Shown: positions 28,970 through 39,400 of the stretch, piece after piece
Layout of the letters: each line of letters starts with the position of its first letter
Position numbering within the stretch: the stretch's first letter is position 1
Source of the DNA: Beijerinckiaceae bacterium
GTDB taxonomy: Bacteria > Pseudomonadota > Alphaproteobacteria > Rhizobiales > Beijerinckiaceae
Length of the DNA stretch: 64,000 bases
Reading direction: 5' to 3'
Assembly (NCBI GenBank): GCA_027533425.1
Contig: JAPZUD010000006.1
Location: 598,037 to 662,036 of the forward strand
Translations under genes and position numbers: made by a program
The notes under the pieces: model-generated
Told to the model about the DNA's origin: nothing
Database searches by the model: none
Seen by the model: only the letters and a program-made list of their open reading frames with translations

Positions 28970-30613
28970 ATGGTGGATCGGGTGCAGGGCCTCTACCACG
29001 GGATCGTGCTGGCCAGCCGGCGCACGCGTTTCCTCGTTGCCCTCCTCGCAGGCCTGATCGCTGCCCTCGCCTTGCCACCCCTGGACCTGCTGCCGACCCT
29101 CGCCGTGGCCTTTCCTGTTCTTGTCTGGTCGGTCGATGCTGTCTTTCAGGGAGAACTCGGCACCCGCAACCGCCTGATCCAGGTCTGGCTCGTCGGATGG
29201 GCTTTCGGGCTTGCCTACTTCACAGCGGGATTGTGGTGGCTGGGTGCGGCCTTCGTCACCGGCGGACCGCAATTCATCTGGCTGCTGCCCTTCGGCGTGC
29301 TCGGCCTGCCGGCTTTCCTCGCCCTGTTTCCGGCTTTCGGCCTGTGCCTTGCCTTCCTGCTCTGGTCCCGCGGGGCAGGCCGGATCCTCGCGCTCGCCTT
29401 CGGTCTGGGCGTTGCGGAAAACCTCAGGGCCTGGGTTCTTACCGGCTTTCCCTGGAACAGTTTCGGCCAGGTTTTCGCCAACCATATCGTCCTGGCGCAA
29501 GCGGCGGCATGGATCGGGGCAAGCGGGCTCGGCTTGCTGGCGCTGATGGTCTTTGCCACGCCGGCAACCCTCGCAACCGGACGTGGCCGCGCGGGCCGTT
29601 GGGGCCCGTCCACTGTCGCGATCCTTGTCCTTGCCGGGATGGCAGGGTTCGGGCTGCTCCGGCTCAAGCCCACGGGCGGACAAGGCGTTGACTTTGCCCT
29701 GCTGCCGGTGATGCCCGAGATCCGGCTCCGGATCATGCAGCCCAACATCCCGCAGGATGCCAAGACTTTCGAGACGCTGGGCCCTGACCTGCTGCGGCGC
29801 TATCTGGAACTGAGCGATGCCGCCCGGGGTGCCCATGCCACCGGTATTGCCGATGTCACGCATCTCTTCTGGCCGGAATCGCCGTTTCCCTATGTCCTTG
29901 AACGCAATCAGGAGGCATTGGCGGCGATCGGCCGGTTCCTGCCGGCGCGTACGCATCTGATCACCGGCGCGATCCGCGCCGAGGAGACCGGCCAAGCCCA
30001 GCCCCGCTTCCGCTACTTCAATGCAATGCAGGTTCTCGACAAGACCGGCATTATCGCCGGCTATGACAAGGTGCACCTGGTTCCGTTCGGCGAATATCTC
30101 CCCTTCGAGGACTGGCTGCGTTCGATCGGGCTGCAGCAATTCGTCTCGGTGATCGGCGGGTTCACCGCCAGCCCCGAGCGGCGCCCGCTGGCCATTCCGG
30201 GTCTCCCCGCGATCCTGCCGCTGATCTGTTTCGAGGCCATCTTCCCGGGCGAGATCACCCTGCCACCGACAGGCGAGGCAGTCATGGTCGTCGTGACGAA
30301 CGATGCCTGGTTCGGGCAGACGTCCGGGCCTCACCAGCATTTTGCCCAGGCGCGGCTCCGGACCATCGAGTTCGGCCTGCCGCTCGTCCGCGCTGCGAAC
30401 AGCGGGATCTCGGCGGTGGTTGATCCCCACGGGCGGATCCTGGCCAGGATCGGGCTCGGCATTGCCGATGTGCTTGATTCTCCGTTGCCGAGGGGGCTAG
30501 CTAGCACCGTGTATCGCCGGTATGGTGAGCGCGTTTCTATCGCAATCTTGTTTTGTTTATTGCTGCTGTCGGGTTTGTCGCGGTTCAGGGATCGCAGGGA
30601 TCGTTTGTCCTGA
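28970..30613 (+). CDS. lnt: Apolipoprotein N-acyltransferase
   Basis: Lnt transfers an acyl chain to the amino group of the lipid-modified cysteine of lipoproteins, the last maturation step. The 547-residue product has six or more N-terminal membrane segments and a periplasmic nitrilase domain with the catalytic triad in context: Glu in FWPESPFPY, Lys in YDKVHLVPFGEYLPFE and Cys in PLICFEAIFPGE. The last 100 bases are noticeably AT-richer than the rest, perhaps because they carry the promoter of the next gene. Rhizobial homologues are called actA (acid tolerance). Confidence 0.95.
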   Translation: MVDRVQGLYHGIVLASRRTRFLVALLAGLIAALALPPLDLLPTLAVAFPVLVWSVDAVFQGELGTRNRLIQVWLVGWAFGLAYFTAGLWWLGAAFVTGGPQFIWLLPFGVLGLPAFLALFPAFGLCLAFLLWSRGAGRILALAFGLGVAENLRAWVLTGFPWNSFGQVFANHIVLAQAAAWIGASGLGLLALMVFATPATLATGRGRAGRWGPSTVAILVLAGMAGFGLLRLKPTGGQGVDFALLPVMPEIRLRIMQPNIPQDAKTFETLGPDLLRRYLELSDAARGAHATGIADVTHLFWPESPFPYVLERNQEALAAIGRFLPARTHLITGAIRAEETGQAQPRFRYFNAMQVLDKTGIIAGYDKVHLVPFGEYLPFEDWLRSIGLQQFVSVIGGFTASPERRPLAIPGLPAILPLICFEAIFPGEITLPPTGEAVMVVVTNDAWFGQTSGPHQHFAQARLRTIEFGLPLVRAANSGISAVVDPHGRILARIGLGIADVLDSPLPRGLASTVYRRYGERVSIAILFCLLLLSGLSRFRDRRDRLS

Positions 30614-30664
30614 TATCCGGGAATGCATCGGTCGATGGTGGAAGAATTCCTAGTTGAGGTCACA

Positions 30665-31099
30665 ATGATGAATGACGATATCGGGATGAAGAAAGCGCCC
30701 AGCCCCGTCGATCGCTATGTCGGTAGCCGGGTCCGGATGCGCCGCATCACCGTCGGGATGAGCCAGGAGAAACTGGGTGAGGCCCTCGGTGTCACGTTCC
30801 AGCAGGTCCAGAAATACGAGAAGGGCGCGAACCGCATCAGCGCCAGCCGGATGCAGAGCATTGCACAGGTCCTTGGCGTGCCGGTCGCCTATTTTTTCGA
30901 GGGCTCCCCGAGGGACGAGACATTGGCCATGGCCGTCGGCTTTGCCGAGCCGGCCCAGTCGGAATACCGTGTCGACATCCTGTCCACGCCGGAAGGCATT
31001 GCACTGGCCAAGGCCTTCACCTCGATCGAGGATCCGAAGGTTCGGCGGCGCGTTGTTGATCTCGTGACGACGCTGGTCGAGGGCCAGCGCAAGGGCTGA
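30665..31099 (+). CDS. XRE-family transcriptional regulator (PhrR/PraR type)
   Basis: A 144-residue regulator with an XRE helix-turn-helix at about residues 20-78 (RMRRITVGMSQEKLGEALGV then TFQQVQKYEKGANRI) and a C-terminal helical domain. The position between lnt/actA and metK, plus the sequence, matches rhizobial PhrR/PraR, regulators linked to acid response, quorum sensing and attachment. The ATG at 30665 has GAGG five bases upstream; an adjacent ATG follows at 30668. The target genes here are unknown; the palindrome before metK is one candidate. Confidence 0.88.
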   Translation: MMNDDIGMKKAPSPVDRYVGSRVRMRRITVGMSQEKLGEALGVTFQQVQKYEKGANRISASRMQSIAQVLGVPVAYFFEGSPRDETLAMAVGFAEPAQSEYRVDILSTPEGIALAKAFTSIEDPKVRRRVVDLVTTLVEGQRKG

Positions 31100-31145
31100 C
31101 CCTGATTCGCCACGTTTGCGTTTGCTATGCCGGCTGCATTGTTCG

Positions 31146-31169
31146 TTTTGGCGAACTCGTTCGCCAAAA
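31146..31169. promoter_or_regulatory. Perfect 11-base-arm palindrome abutting the metK promoter
   Basis: Arms TTTTGGCGAAC (31146-31156) and GTTCGCCAAAA (31159-31169) are separated by TC. A further half-site-like ATTCGCCA lies at 31105-31112. TTGACC at 31174-31179 could be the metK -35, placing the palindrome just upstream. Ts precede and As follow the arms, the reverse of an intrinsic terminator, so an operator for a dimeric regulator is the better reading. The binding protein is unknown. Confidence 0.6.
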
Positions 31170-31276
31170 TGACTTGACCGGACCGGCATTCTGCGACAAG
31201 GAACGCGCCCGTCGGCCTATCCGCCCGGCCAAGCCCGGGCCATTGCTGGCCGTAACCCATCAGCAGGGAGTCGCAC

Positions 31277-32488
31277 GTGGCGCGCTCGTCGTATCTGTTC
31301 ACCTCGGAATCGGTATCGGAAGGCCATCCGGACAAGGTTTGTGATCGCATTTCCGACGAAGTGGTGGATCTCTTCTTCCGCGAAGCCGCCAAGGCTGGCA
31401 TGGATGCCTCCCAGGTCCGCGTGGCCTGCGAGACCCTGGCGACCACGAATCGCGTCGTGATCGCCGGCGAGGTCCGCACCAGCCTCGACGACAAGACGAT
31501 GAAGTCGAAGGTGAAGTCAGCCGCCCGCAAGGCGATCCGCTCGATCGGCTACGAGCAGGACGGCTTCCACTGGAAGAAGGCCAAGATCGACGTGCTGCTG
31601 CATCCGCAATCCGCGCATATCGCGCAGGGCGTCGATGCCGGTGCCGGCAAGGATGAGGGCGCGGGTGACCAGGGCATCATGTTCGGGTATGCCTGCAAGG
31701 AAACGCCGGATCTGATGCCGGCCCCGATCTATTATTCCCACAAGATCCTTGAAGTCCTGACCGCGGCCCGCAAGGCCGGCGAGCGCGGCTGCGAGAAGCT
31801 GGGGCCGGATGCCAAGAGCCAGGTCACGGTGAAATACGAGAACGGCAAGCCGGTCGGCGTGACGCAGATCGTGCTCTCGACCCAGCATCTCGATCCCAAG
31901 CTGACCTCGAAGGACGTGCAGAAGATCGTCGAGCCGATCATCCGCGAAACCCTTCCGGCTGGCTGGATCTCCAAGGATACCGTCTGGCACGTCAACCCGA
32001 CCGGTGCCTTCGTGATCGGTGGCCCCGATGGCGATGCCGGCCTGACAGGCCGCAAGATCATCGTCGATACCTATGGCGGTGCCGCTCCCCATGGCGGCGG
32101 TGCCTTCTCGGGCAAGGATCCGACCAAGGTCGACCGTTCGGCCGCCTATGCCGCGCGCTATCTGGCGAAAAACGTCGTGGCAGCCGGCCTTGCCGATCGC
32201 TGCACGATCCAGCTCTCCTATGCGATCGGCGTCTCGAAGCCGCTCTCGGTCTATGTGGACCTGCATGGCACGGGCAATGGCAAGGCCGATGAAGCGAAGC
32301 TGGAAAAGGTGCTGCCGGAGATCATGGATCTCTCGCCGCGCGGTATCCGCACCCATCTCAGCCTGAACAAGCCGATCTATGCCCGCACCTCGGCCTATGG
32401 CCATTTCGGCCGCAAGGCGTCGCGCGATGGCGGCTTCTCGTGGGAAAAGACCGATCTTGTGCCGGCCCTGAAGAAGGCGATTGCCTGA
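31277..32488 (+). CDS. metK: S-adenosylmethionine synthetase
   Basis: MetK makes S-adenosylmethionine from methionine and ATP. The 403-residue product has the [16 protein letters not shown]-terminus, [12 protein letters not shown], and the P-loop-like [19 protein letters not shown]. The start at 31277 is a GTG preceded by GGGAG. The 177-base upstream gap carries the palindrome described separately; no known SAM riboswitch consensus was recognised. It is followed directly by trmB. Confidence 0.97.
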   Translation: MARSSYLFTSESVSEGHPDKVCDRISDEVVDLFFREAAKAGMDASQVRVACETLATTNRVVIAGEVRTSLDDKTMKSKVKSAARKAIRSIGYEQDGFHWKKAKIDVLLHPQSAHIAQGVDAGAGKDEGAGDQGIMFGYACKETPDLMPAPIYYSHKILEVLTAARKAGERGCEKLGPDAKSQVTVKYENGKPVGVTQIVLSTQHLDPKLTSKDVQKIVEPIIRETLPAGWISKDTVWHVNPTGAFVIGGPDGDAGLTGRKIIVDTYGGAAPHGGGAFSGKDPTKVDRSAAYAARYLAKNVVAAGLADRCTIQLSYAIGVSKPLSVYVDLHGTGNGKADEAKLEKVLPEIMDLSPRGIRTHLSLNKPIYARTSAYGHFGRKASRDGGFSWEKTDLVPALKKAIA

Positions 32489-32499
32489 TCGACCTCCCC

Positions 32500-33222
32500 G
32501 TGAACCCGGTGGATCCACAAAACCTCGATGGCGAGGAGCCCGGAAGGGCCCCTCGCCGTCAGCTTTATGGCCGTTCGAAAGGCAAGGCCCTGCGCGCGGC
32601 GCAGGCGGCCCGGATCGAAGGCCAGCTGCCCGCGCTGACCATCCCGCTCGACAGGCTGGCCGAAGGGCCCGGTGCGCTCTTTCCTCGTCCGATCAAGGAA
32701 TTCCGGCTCGAGATCGGCTTCGGCGGCGGCGAGCATCTCGCGGCGCAGGCCCGGCAGAATCCCGGCATTGGCTATCTCGGCGTCGAACCCTTCCTCAATG
32801 GCGTGGCCAAGCTGCTCGCCGCGATCGAGGCCGATTCGCTGGATAACATCCGCCTGTTGCGCGGCGATGGGCGCGACGTGCTGGCCGCCCTGCCGGCGGG
32901 TTGCCTTGCGCGGATCGACTTGCTGTATCCTGATCCCTGGCCGAAGCGGCGCCAGCGCAAGCGCCGGATCGTCGATCCCGCCTTTCTCGATGCGGTGGTC
33001 CGCGCACTCGCCCCCGGCGGCGAATTCCGCTTCGCGACCGATATCGACGATTATGCCGGCTGGACTCTGGCGCGGATCCTGCCACGGACGGATCTCGTCT
33101 GGCTGGCGGAGATCGCGGCAGATTGGTCGGAGCCATGGGCAGGCTGGCATCGCACCCGCTACGAGGAAAAGGCGATCCGCGAAGGCCGCGTGCCCGACTA
33201 TTTCCGGTTCCGAAAGCCCTGA
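32500..33222 (+). CDS. trmB: tRNA (guanine-N7-)-methyltransferase
   Basis: TrmB methylates N7 of G46 in the tRNA variable loop. The 240-residue product shows the SAM-binding EIGFGGGEHL near residue 70, and the family signature DPWPKRRQRKRRI near residue 147. The start is a GTG just after the metK stop; a second in-frame GTG lies nine bases on, so the exact start is uncertain. metK-trmB adjacency is conserved in the group. Confidence 0.93.
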   Translation: MNPVDPQNLDGEEPGRAPRRQLYGRSKGKALRAAQAARIEGQLPALTIPLDRLAEGPGALFPRPIKEFRLEIGFGGGEHLAAQARQNPGIGYLGVEPFLNGVAKLLAAIEADSLDNIRLLRGDGRDVLAALPAGCLARIDLLYPDPWPKRRQRKRRIVDPAFLDAVVRALAPGGEFRFATDIDDYAGWTLARILPRTDLVWLAEIAADWSEPWAGWHRTRYEEKAIREGRVPDYFRFRKP

Positions 33223-33223
33223 C

Positions 33224-33252
33224 TTGCCTTCGGGCATCCGGCGAGCTATAGG
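33224..33252 (+). promoter_or_regulatory. Predicted housekeeping promoter of the rimP-nusA-infB operon
   Basis: TTGCCT (33224-33229) and TATAGG (33247-33252) are separated by exactly 17 bases, immediately after the trmB stop. Transcription from about 33259 would give a leader of roughly 90 bases containing the two hairpins listed next. Confidence 0.55.
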
Positions 33253-33268
33253 GACATCATCAATCTCA

Positions 33269-33329
33269 GTTTACGCGGGGTTACACGCGAAAACAGAGTG
33301 GGCCGGCGACGGACCCGCTCTTTTTGTTT
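33269..33329 (+). terminator. Leader hairpin followed by terminator-like hairpin, possible attenuator of the nusA operon
   Basis: A first stem pairs GTTT-CGCG (33269-33277) with CGCG-AAAC (33286-33294) around one A/A mismatch. A second stem pairs GAGTGGG (33296-33302) with CCCGCTC (33314-33320) and is followed by TTTTTGTTT, the form of an intrinsic terminator. It ends 21 bases before the rimP ATG, downstream of a predicted promoter. It could simply end trmB transcription, or act as an attenuator sensing NusA. Confidence 0.6.
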
Positions 33330-33350
33330 GAGCCCCGGAGGTCCGCCTGA

Positions 33351-34040
33351 ATGGATGATCTGAACGAGCCCCGGCTCATCACCGAAAACGGAATGGCCAG
33401 CCGCGTGGGCCGGATCGTCGAGCCGATCATCCGGAGCCTCGGTTACCGGCTGGTCCGGGTGAAGATCTCTGGCCTCAACGGCTGTACGGTGCAGATCATG
33501 GCCGAACGTCCGGACGGGACGATGGGCGTCAATGATTGCGAGATCGTCAGCCGCGCGGTCGCACCGGTTCTCGATGTCGAGGACCCGATCAGTACCGCCT
33601 ATCATCTCGAGATTTCCTCGCCCGGCATCGACCGGCCGCTCGTGCGGATCAGCGACTTTTCGCGCTGGATCGGCTATGATGCGCGGATCGAGATGGCGGT
33701 CCCGGTTGACGGCCGCAAGCGCTTTCGCGGCTTTATCGATGGTGTGGAGGGCGAGAAGGTCGCCATCCTGCTGCCGGATGTGCCGGAAGGCGCCGATCCG
33801 CGCCATTGGCTCGAGATCCGTGACATCCAGGAGGCTCGCCTCGTCCTGACCGATGCGGTGATCGAGGAATCACTCCGCCGTGGCAAGGAAGCCCTCCTGG
33901 CGGACGCGATCGAGAACGGTGACGACGATGCGGTGGCCGAACCGGAAATGGCCGTCCTGCCGCCGCGCGCGCCGCGCCCGGCCAAGCCCCAGAAGAAATT
34001 CCCGGCCTCCGGGCCGAAGAAGAAAGACAAGCGCCATTGA
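33351..34040 (+). CDS. rimP: Ribosome maturation factor RimP
   Basis: RimP binds the 30S head during assembly. The 229-residue product has the N-terminal RimP domain with the [16 protein letters not shown] strand and the [19 protein letters not shown]...[12 protein letters not shown] blocks, an SH3-like second domain (about 100-170), and a lysine-, proline- and alanine-rich tail of 30-40 residues that is longer than in E. coli. CCGGAGG precedes the ATG. It heads the rimP-nusA-ylxR-infB operon. Confidence 0.95.
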   Translation: MDDLNEPRLITENGMASRVGRIVEPIIRSLGYRLVRVKISGLNGCTVQIMAERPDGTMGVNDCEIVSRAVAPVLDVEDPISTAYHLEISSPGIDRPLVRISDFSRWIGYDARIEMAVPVDGRKRFRGFIDGVEGEKVAILLPDVPEGADPRHWLEIRDIQEARLVLTDAVIEESLRRGKEALLADAIENGDDDAVAEPEMAVLPPRAPRPAKPQKKFPASGPKKKDKRH

Positions 34041-34079
34041 GAACGGGCAAGCCCCGCTCTCCCATTCCCGACGGAGGAC

Positions 34080-35666
34080 ATGATGTCAGTCAGCGCCAAT
34101 CGCCTTGAGCTTCTGCAGATCGCGGATGCCGTCGCGCGCGAGAAATCGATCGACCGTGAGATCGTGCTCGGGGCCATGGAAGATGCCTATGCGAAGATCG
34201 CCCGGTCGCGCTATGGCTCGGAAACCGACATCCGTGCCGAAATCCATCCGAAGACCGGCGAGGTCCGCCTGACACGGATCATGCATGTGGTCGACGCGGT
34301 CGAGAACGATGCCCGCGAGATCAACCTCGCCGATGCCCGCAAGAAGAGCCCGGCGGCGCAGGTCGGCGATTCGCTCTCCGAGCCGCTGCCGCCGGTGGAA
34401 TTCGGTCGCATGGCGGCCCAGAGCGCCAAGCAGGTTATCACGCAGAAGGTCCGCGAGGCCGAGCGTGACCGCCAGTATGACGAGTTCAAGGACCGCATCG
34501 GCGAGATCATCAACGGCGTGGTCAAGCGCGTCGAATACGGCAATGTCATTGTCGATCTCGGCAAGGGCGAAGCGGTGATCCGCCGCGATGAGTTGATCCC
34601 GCGCGAGGTCTTCCGCCCTGGCGACCGCATCCGCTCGTACCTGTTCGATGTCCGCCGCGAGACGCGCGGCCCGCAGATCTTCCTGTCGCGCACGCATCCC
34701 ATGTTCATGGCGAAGCTGTTCATGCAGGAAGTGCCGGAAATCTATGACGGGGTCATCGAGATCAAGGCCGTGGCGCGCGATCCGGGCTCGCGTGCCAAGA
34801 TCGCCGTGATCAGCCGCGATTCCTCGATCGACCCTGTCGGCGCCTGCGTCGGCATGCGTGGCAGCCGTGTCCAGGCCGTCGTGCAGGAATTGCAGGGCGA
34901 GCGCGTGGATATCATCCCGTGGTCGGACAATGTGGCGACTTTCATCGTCAACGCGCTCCAGCCGGCCGAAGTGTCGAAAGTCGTCCTCGACGAGGAATCC
35001 GAGCGCATCGAGGTGGTCGTCCCCGATGATCAGCTCAGCCTGGCCATCGGCCGCCGCGGACAGAATGTCCGTCTGGCTTCGCAGCTGACCGGCTGGAATA
35101 TCGACATCCTGACCGAGGCCGAGGAATCCGAGCGCCGCCAGAAGGAATTCGCCGAGCGTTCGAAGCTCTTCTGCGAGGCTCTCGATGTCGACGAGATGGT
35201 CGGCCAGCTCCTGGCCTCGGAAGGCTTCGCCACGATCGAGGAAATCGCCTATGTCGACCGCTCGGACGTGCTGGCCATCGAGGGTTTCGACGGCGAGACC
35301 GCTGACGAGCTGCAGAACCGCGCCCGTTCCTATCTCGAGCGGATCGAATCCGAGCGTCAGGCCCGCCGCCGTGAACTCGGCGTCGAGGATGCGCTCGGCG
35401 AGATCCCGGGCGTGACCTCGGCCATGCTGGTGGCCTTCGGCGAGAATGACGTGAAATCCGTCGAGGATCTGGCGGGTTGTGCAACCGATGATCTCGTCGG
35501 CTGGACCGAGAAGAAGGGCGGCGAGACCACGCGCTATACCGGCTTCCTCTCGGGCCTTGATGTCTCCCGCGACGAGGCGGAGGCCATGATCATGGCTGCC
35601 CGCATAGCCGCCGGCTGGGTGACCGAGGAAGAGCCGGCCCAGGAAGAGCCGGCCGAAGAGGCCTGA
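34080..35666 (+). CDS. nusA: Transcription elongation/termination factor NusA
   Basis: NusA binds RNA polymerase and nascent RNA, enhancing pausing, intrinsic termination and antitermination. The 528-residue product has the N-terminal RNAP-binding domain (about 1-130), an S1 domain (about 135-205, GVVKRVEYGNVIVDLG), two KH domains (about 230-350, with SLAIGRRGQNVRLASQLTGW) and C-terminal acidic helix-hairpin repeats ending in a glutamate-rich tail. ACGGAGGAC precedes the tandem ATG. Confidence 0.97.
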   Translation: MMSVSANRLELLQIADAVAREKSIDREIVLGAMEDAYAKIARSRYGSETDIRAEIHPKTGEVRLTRIMHVVDAVENDAREINLADARKKSPAAQVGDSLSEPLPPVEFGRMAAQSAKQVITQKVREAERDRQYDEFKDRIGEIINGVVKRVEYGNVIVDLGKGEAVIRRDELIPREVFRPGDRIRSYLFDVRRETRGPQIFLSRTHPMFMAKLFMQEVPEIYDGVIEIKAVARDPGSRAKIAVISRDSSIDPVGACVGMRGSRVQAVVQELQGERVDIIPWSDNVATFIVNALQPAEVSKVVLDEESERIEVVVPDDQLSLAIGRRGQNVRLASQLTGWNIDILTEAEESERRQKEFAERSKLFCEALDVDEMVGQLLASEGFATIEEIAYVDRSDVLAIEGFDGETADELQNRARSYLERIESERQARRRELGVEDALGEIPGVTSAMLVAFGENDVKSVEDLAGCATDDLVGWTEKKGGETTRYTGFLSGLDVSRDEAEAMIMAARIAAGWVTEEEPAQEEPAEEA

Positions 35667-35684
35667 TGCGAAGAGGCCCTGTCC

Positions 35685-36437
35685 ATGGAGGAAGCGCTGG
35701 ATGACGGTCCTGACCGGAATACCCGCACCCGCCTTTGCGCGGCGACGCGGGAAATCCGGCCCGTAGACCAGCTCCTGCGCTTCGTCCGCGCGCCGGATGG
35801 CCTTGTTGTTCCGGATATCCGCAACCGACTGCCCGGCCGCGGGGTCTGGATCACGGCCCGGCGGGAGACTCTGCGGCAGGCGATCGAGCGCAAGGTCTTC
35901 ACTCGGCATTTCCGCCAGCCGGTCATTGCGACGACTGACCTGATCGACAGGACGGCTGACCTGCTCCGTCAGGATGCCCTGCAGATGCTCGCGCTCTGCA
36001 ACAAGGCCGGAGCGGTGACGTCCGGCTTCGCCAAGATCGAGGGAATGCGGCCGCCTTTTCTTGCGCTGGTCCAGGCAAGGGATGGGTCCGACGCCGAGAA
36101 GCTCCGTCTCCAGGGGCTCTGCCGGGGCCGCGGACCCCGCCGGACCGACCCAAAAGTGATTCTTGCCTTTGCTTCCGACGAATTAGGTCTGTCCATAGGG
36201 CGTGAACATGTGATACATGCGGCGCTCTCGGTTCATGATGCAGCGTCCGTTTTTGTCGAAAGGGCGCTGAGGTTCATTGAATTTCAGGCGCATGGCCCGG
36301 CGGTTCCGCAAGCGGTTCCGGATGCCGGCCCTCACGGCGTTCCGGCATCTCCCTTGCAGGATGAAGGCGGTGCCACGCCGGATCCCAGTTCGCTGGGTGC
36401 ATCAAGCGGAACCGGGAACCCGCCGGCCCGGGGATGA
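35685..36437 (+). CDS. YlxR/DUF448 RNA-binding protein with C-terminal L7Ae-like domain
   Basis: A 250-residue protein between nusA and infB. The first ~90 residues form the YlxR (DUF448) domain with [19 protein letters not shown] and the [10 protein letters not shown] motif. Residues ~100-205 resemble an L7Ae-type RNA-binding fold ([32 protein letters not shown]), and the last 45 are low-complexity Pro/Gly/Ala. This two-domain form is common in alphaproteobacteria. A role in RNase P or translation control is suggested for relatives, but is not established. It overlaps an alternative upstream infB start. Confidence 0.85.
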   Translation: MEEALDDGPDRNTRTRLCAATREIRPVDQLLRFVRAPDGLVVPDIRNRLPGRGVWITARRETLRQAIERKVFTRHFRQPVIATTDLIDRTADLLRQDALQMLALCNKAGAVTSGFAKIEGMRPPFLALVQARDGSDAEKLRLQGLCRGRGPRRTDPKVILAFASDELGLSIGREHVIHAALSVHDAASVFVERALRFIEFQAHGPAVPQAVPDAGPHGVPASPLQDEGGATPDPSSLGASSGTGNPPARG

Positions 36438-36484
36438 CCCGGGCAGGCAAAACGGCAGATCGATCGTCGAGGATTGCGACACGA

Positions 36485-39400
36485 ATGAGTGAGAATAACG
36501 GCACGGGCGACAAGACGCTCTCGGTATCGAAGACGCTTTCGCTGAAGCGTCCCGTGGAGCAGGGCGTCGTCAAGCAAAGCTTCTCCCATGGTCGGACGAA
36601 ATCCGTCGTGGTCGAGACCGTCAAGCGTCGTCCCGGCGGCGGCTTCGAACCGCGGGAAACCAAGCCTCCGGTTGTCGAGACCAAGAGCGCCCCGCCGGCA
36701 CCGCAGCGGCCGGCCGTCGAGGCCAAGGCGAATGCGGTCCGGCTCGGGCTCGGCTCGTCGCAGCAGCGCACGCTCACCGACGATGAGCGCGATGCCCGGG
36801 CGCAGGTCCTCCAGGAGGCTCGCCGCCGCGAGGAGGAGGATCGCCGTCGCCAGGATGAAGAACGCCGTGAGCGTGAGGAGCGCGATCGTGCTGCGGCGGA
36901 AGCCCGTCGCCGCGAGGAAGAAGAGCGCCGCCGCGCCGATGAGGCCGCGAGCCAGGCCGCTGCGCCGAAGGTCGAGCCGGTAGCCGCTCCGGCGCCGGTT
37001 GTTGCGGCGCCTGCCCCTGCGTCGGTTTCACCGCAGGCGGCCGCTCCGGCGCCCCAGCCGGTGGCCCCCGCCCTGGAAACCCGCCGTTACGAGCCCCGCC
37101 CGGCTCCGGGCATGCGCCAGGATTCGGGCATGCGTCAGGACCAGCCGCGCTCGGGGGCGCCTGCCCGTGATTTCGGCACCCGCCCGCCGCGCCTTGATGG
37201 CCCGCGGTTTGGACGCCCGGCTGAAGGCGGCGAGCGTCGCCCGCAGGATGGTGCCCCGCGTGAAGGCGGGTTCCGTCGTGAGGGGGGCCCTCCGCGGGAC
37301 GGCATCCGTCGTGATGGTCCCCGGCCGGAGGGCCAGCGTTTCGAGGGCAACCGTCCGCAGGGCGAGCGCCCGGCCGGAACGGTCCGCCTCGGCTTCGCGC
37401 CCCGGCCGGGCCAGGCGCCTGCCCCGGGCTCACGCCCGCCGGGTGGCCGTCCGCCGATCGGTGGCGCAGCCCCGATCGAGGAACTGGAGAACATGCGTCC
37501 CAAGCGCGAAGTCGGCAATGTGCCGCCCCGCGCGCCTCGGCCCGATGAGGACGAGGAAGGCCGCGTGCGTCGTGGCAGCGGCGTCAAGGTGCCCGCCCCG
37601 GCCAAGCCGGAGCGCACCAAGGGTGCCGCCGAGAAGTCGCGTGGCCGCCTGACCGTTACCTCCGTGACATCGGACGAGGACGAGCGTCAGCGCTCGGTGG
37701 CCGCCTTCAAGCGCCGTGTGCAGCGCATGAAGGGCATGGCCAATAACGAGCCCAAGGAAAAGATCATCCGTGAAGTCGTCATTCCGGAAACGATCACCAT
37801 TCAGGAACTGGCGAACCGCATGTCGGAGCGCGCGGTGGATGTCATCCGTTTCCTGATGAAGCAGGGCCAGATGCACAAGATCACCGATGTGATCGACGCG
37901 GATACGGCCCAGCTCGTCGCCGAGGATCTCGGCCATACCGTGAAGCGCGTCGCCGAGGCGGATGTCGAGGAGGGTCTCTTCGATACGCCGGACGATGATG
38001 ACACCATGGTCTACCGCGCCCCGGTCGTCACGATCATGGGCCATGTCGACCACGGCAAGACCTCGCTGCTCGACTCCATCCGCCAGACCAATGTGGTCTC
38101 CGGCGAAGCGGGCGGCATTACCCAGCATATCGGGGCCTATCAGGTCACCAGCCCGCTGGGTGGCAAGATCACCTTCATCGACACGCCGGGCCATGCGGCC
38201 TTCACCGCCATGCGCGCCCGTGGCGCCAAGGTGACGGATATCGTCATTCTGGTTGTCGCTGCCGATGACGGCGTGATGCCGCAGACGATCGAGGCCATCA
38301 ACCACGCCAAGGCTGCCAAGGTGCCGATGATCGTGGCGATCAACAAGATCGACAAGCCGGAAGCCAAGCCCGAGCGTGTCCGCACGGAACTGCTCCAGCA
38401 CGATGTGCAGGTCGAGAGCATGGGCGGCGACACGCTGGAAATCGAGGTTTCCGCCAAGCAGAAGCTCAATCTCGACAAGCTGCTGGAAATCATCCAGCTG
38501 CAGGCCGAAGTGCTCGAGCTCCGGGCAAACCCGGAACGGGCCGCCGAAGGCTCCGTCATCGAAGCGAAGCTCGATCGCGGTCGTGGCCCCGTCGCCACGG
38601 TGCTGGTCCAGCGCGGCACGCTGCGCACCGGCGATATCGTCGTGGCCGGCGCCCAGTGGGGTCGTGTCCGTGCCCTGATCAACGACAAGGGCGAGAACGT
38701 GGCCGAAGCCGGCCCGTCCCTGCCGGTCGAGATCCTCGGCTTCCAGGGTGCGCCGGAAGCGGGTGACCGGGTGGCCGTGGTCGAGAGTGAGGCCCGTGCC
38801 CGCGAGATCACGAATTATCGCGAGCGCCAGAAGCGGGATCAGGCCGCCGCCCGCGGGTCGGGCCAGTCGCGCAGCCTGGTCGACATGATGAAGCAGGCCA
38901 AGGATGCTGCGGGCCGCAAGGAATTCCCGCTGGTCATCAAGGGCGACGTGCAGGGCTCGGTCGAAGCCATCGCGGCCTCGGTCGAGAAGCTCGGCAATGA
39001 TGAAGTCCGCGCCCGCGTGCTCCATACGGGCGTCGGCGGCATCACCGAATCCGACATCACCCTCGCCAATGCCACCGGCGCTGTGGTGCTGGCCTTCAAT
39101 GTGCGTGCGCACAAGGAAGCCCGGGAATCCGCCGAGCGGGCTGGCGTGGAGATCCGCTACTACAACATCATCTACGACCTGGTGGATGACGTGAAGGCGG
39201 CGATGTCCGGCCTGCTGGCCCCGACCCTGCGCGAGACGATGCTCGGCAATGCCGAGATCAAGCAGGTCTTCAACATCACCAAGGTCGGCAATATCGCGGG
39301 CTGTATCGTCACCGACGGCAAGGTCGAGCGCGGGGCCAAGGTGCGCCTGATCCGTGATAGTGTCGTGGTCCATGAGGGCACGCTGAAGACGCTGAAGCGC

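Noticed and set aside
27923..30430. 835-codon open frame antisense to corC-like gene and lnt
   Set aside because: Shadow of two clearly conserved + strand genes; low-complexity Gln/Glu/Arg translation.
31146..31169. Reading the metK palindrome as an intrinsic terminator of the XRE gene
   Set aside because: T residues precede the stem and A residues follow it on the coding strand, opposite to an intrinsic terminator.
31100..31276. SAM or SAM/SAH riboswitch before metK
   Set aside because: No riboswitch core consensus was recognised; the dominant feature is a DNA palindrome more like an operator. A covariance-model search would settle it.
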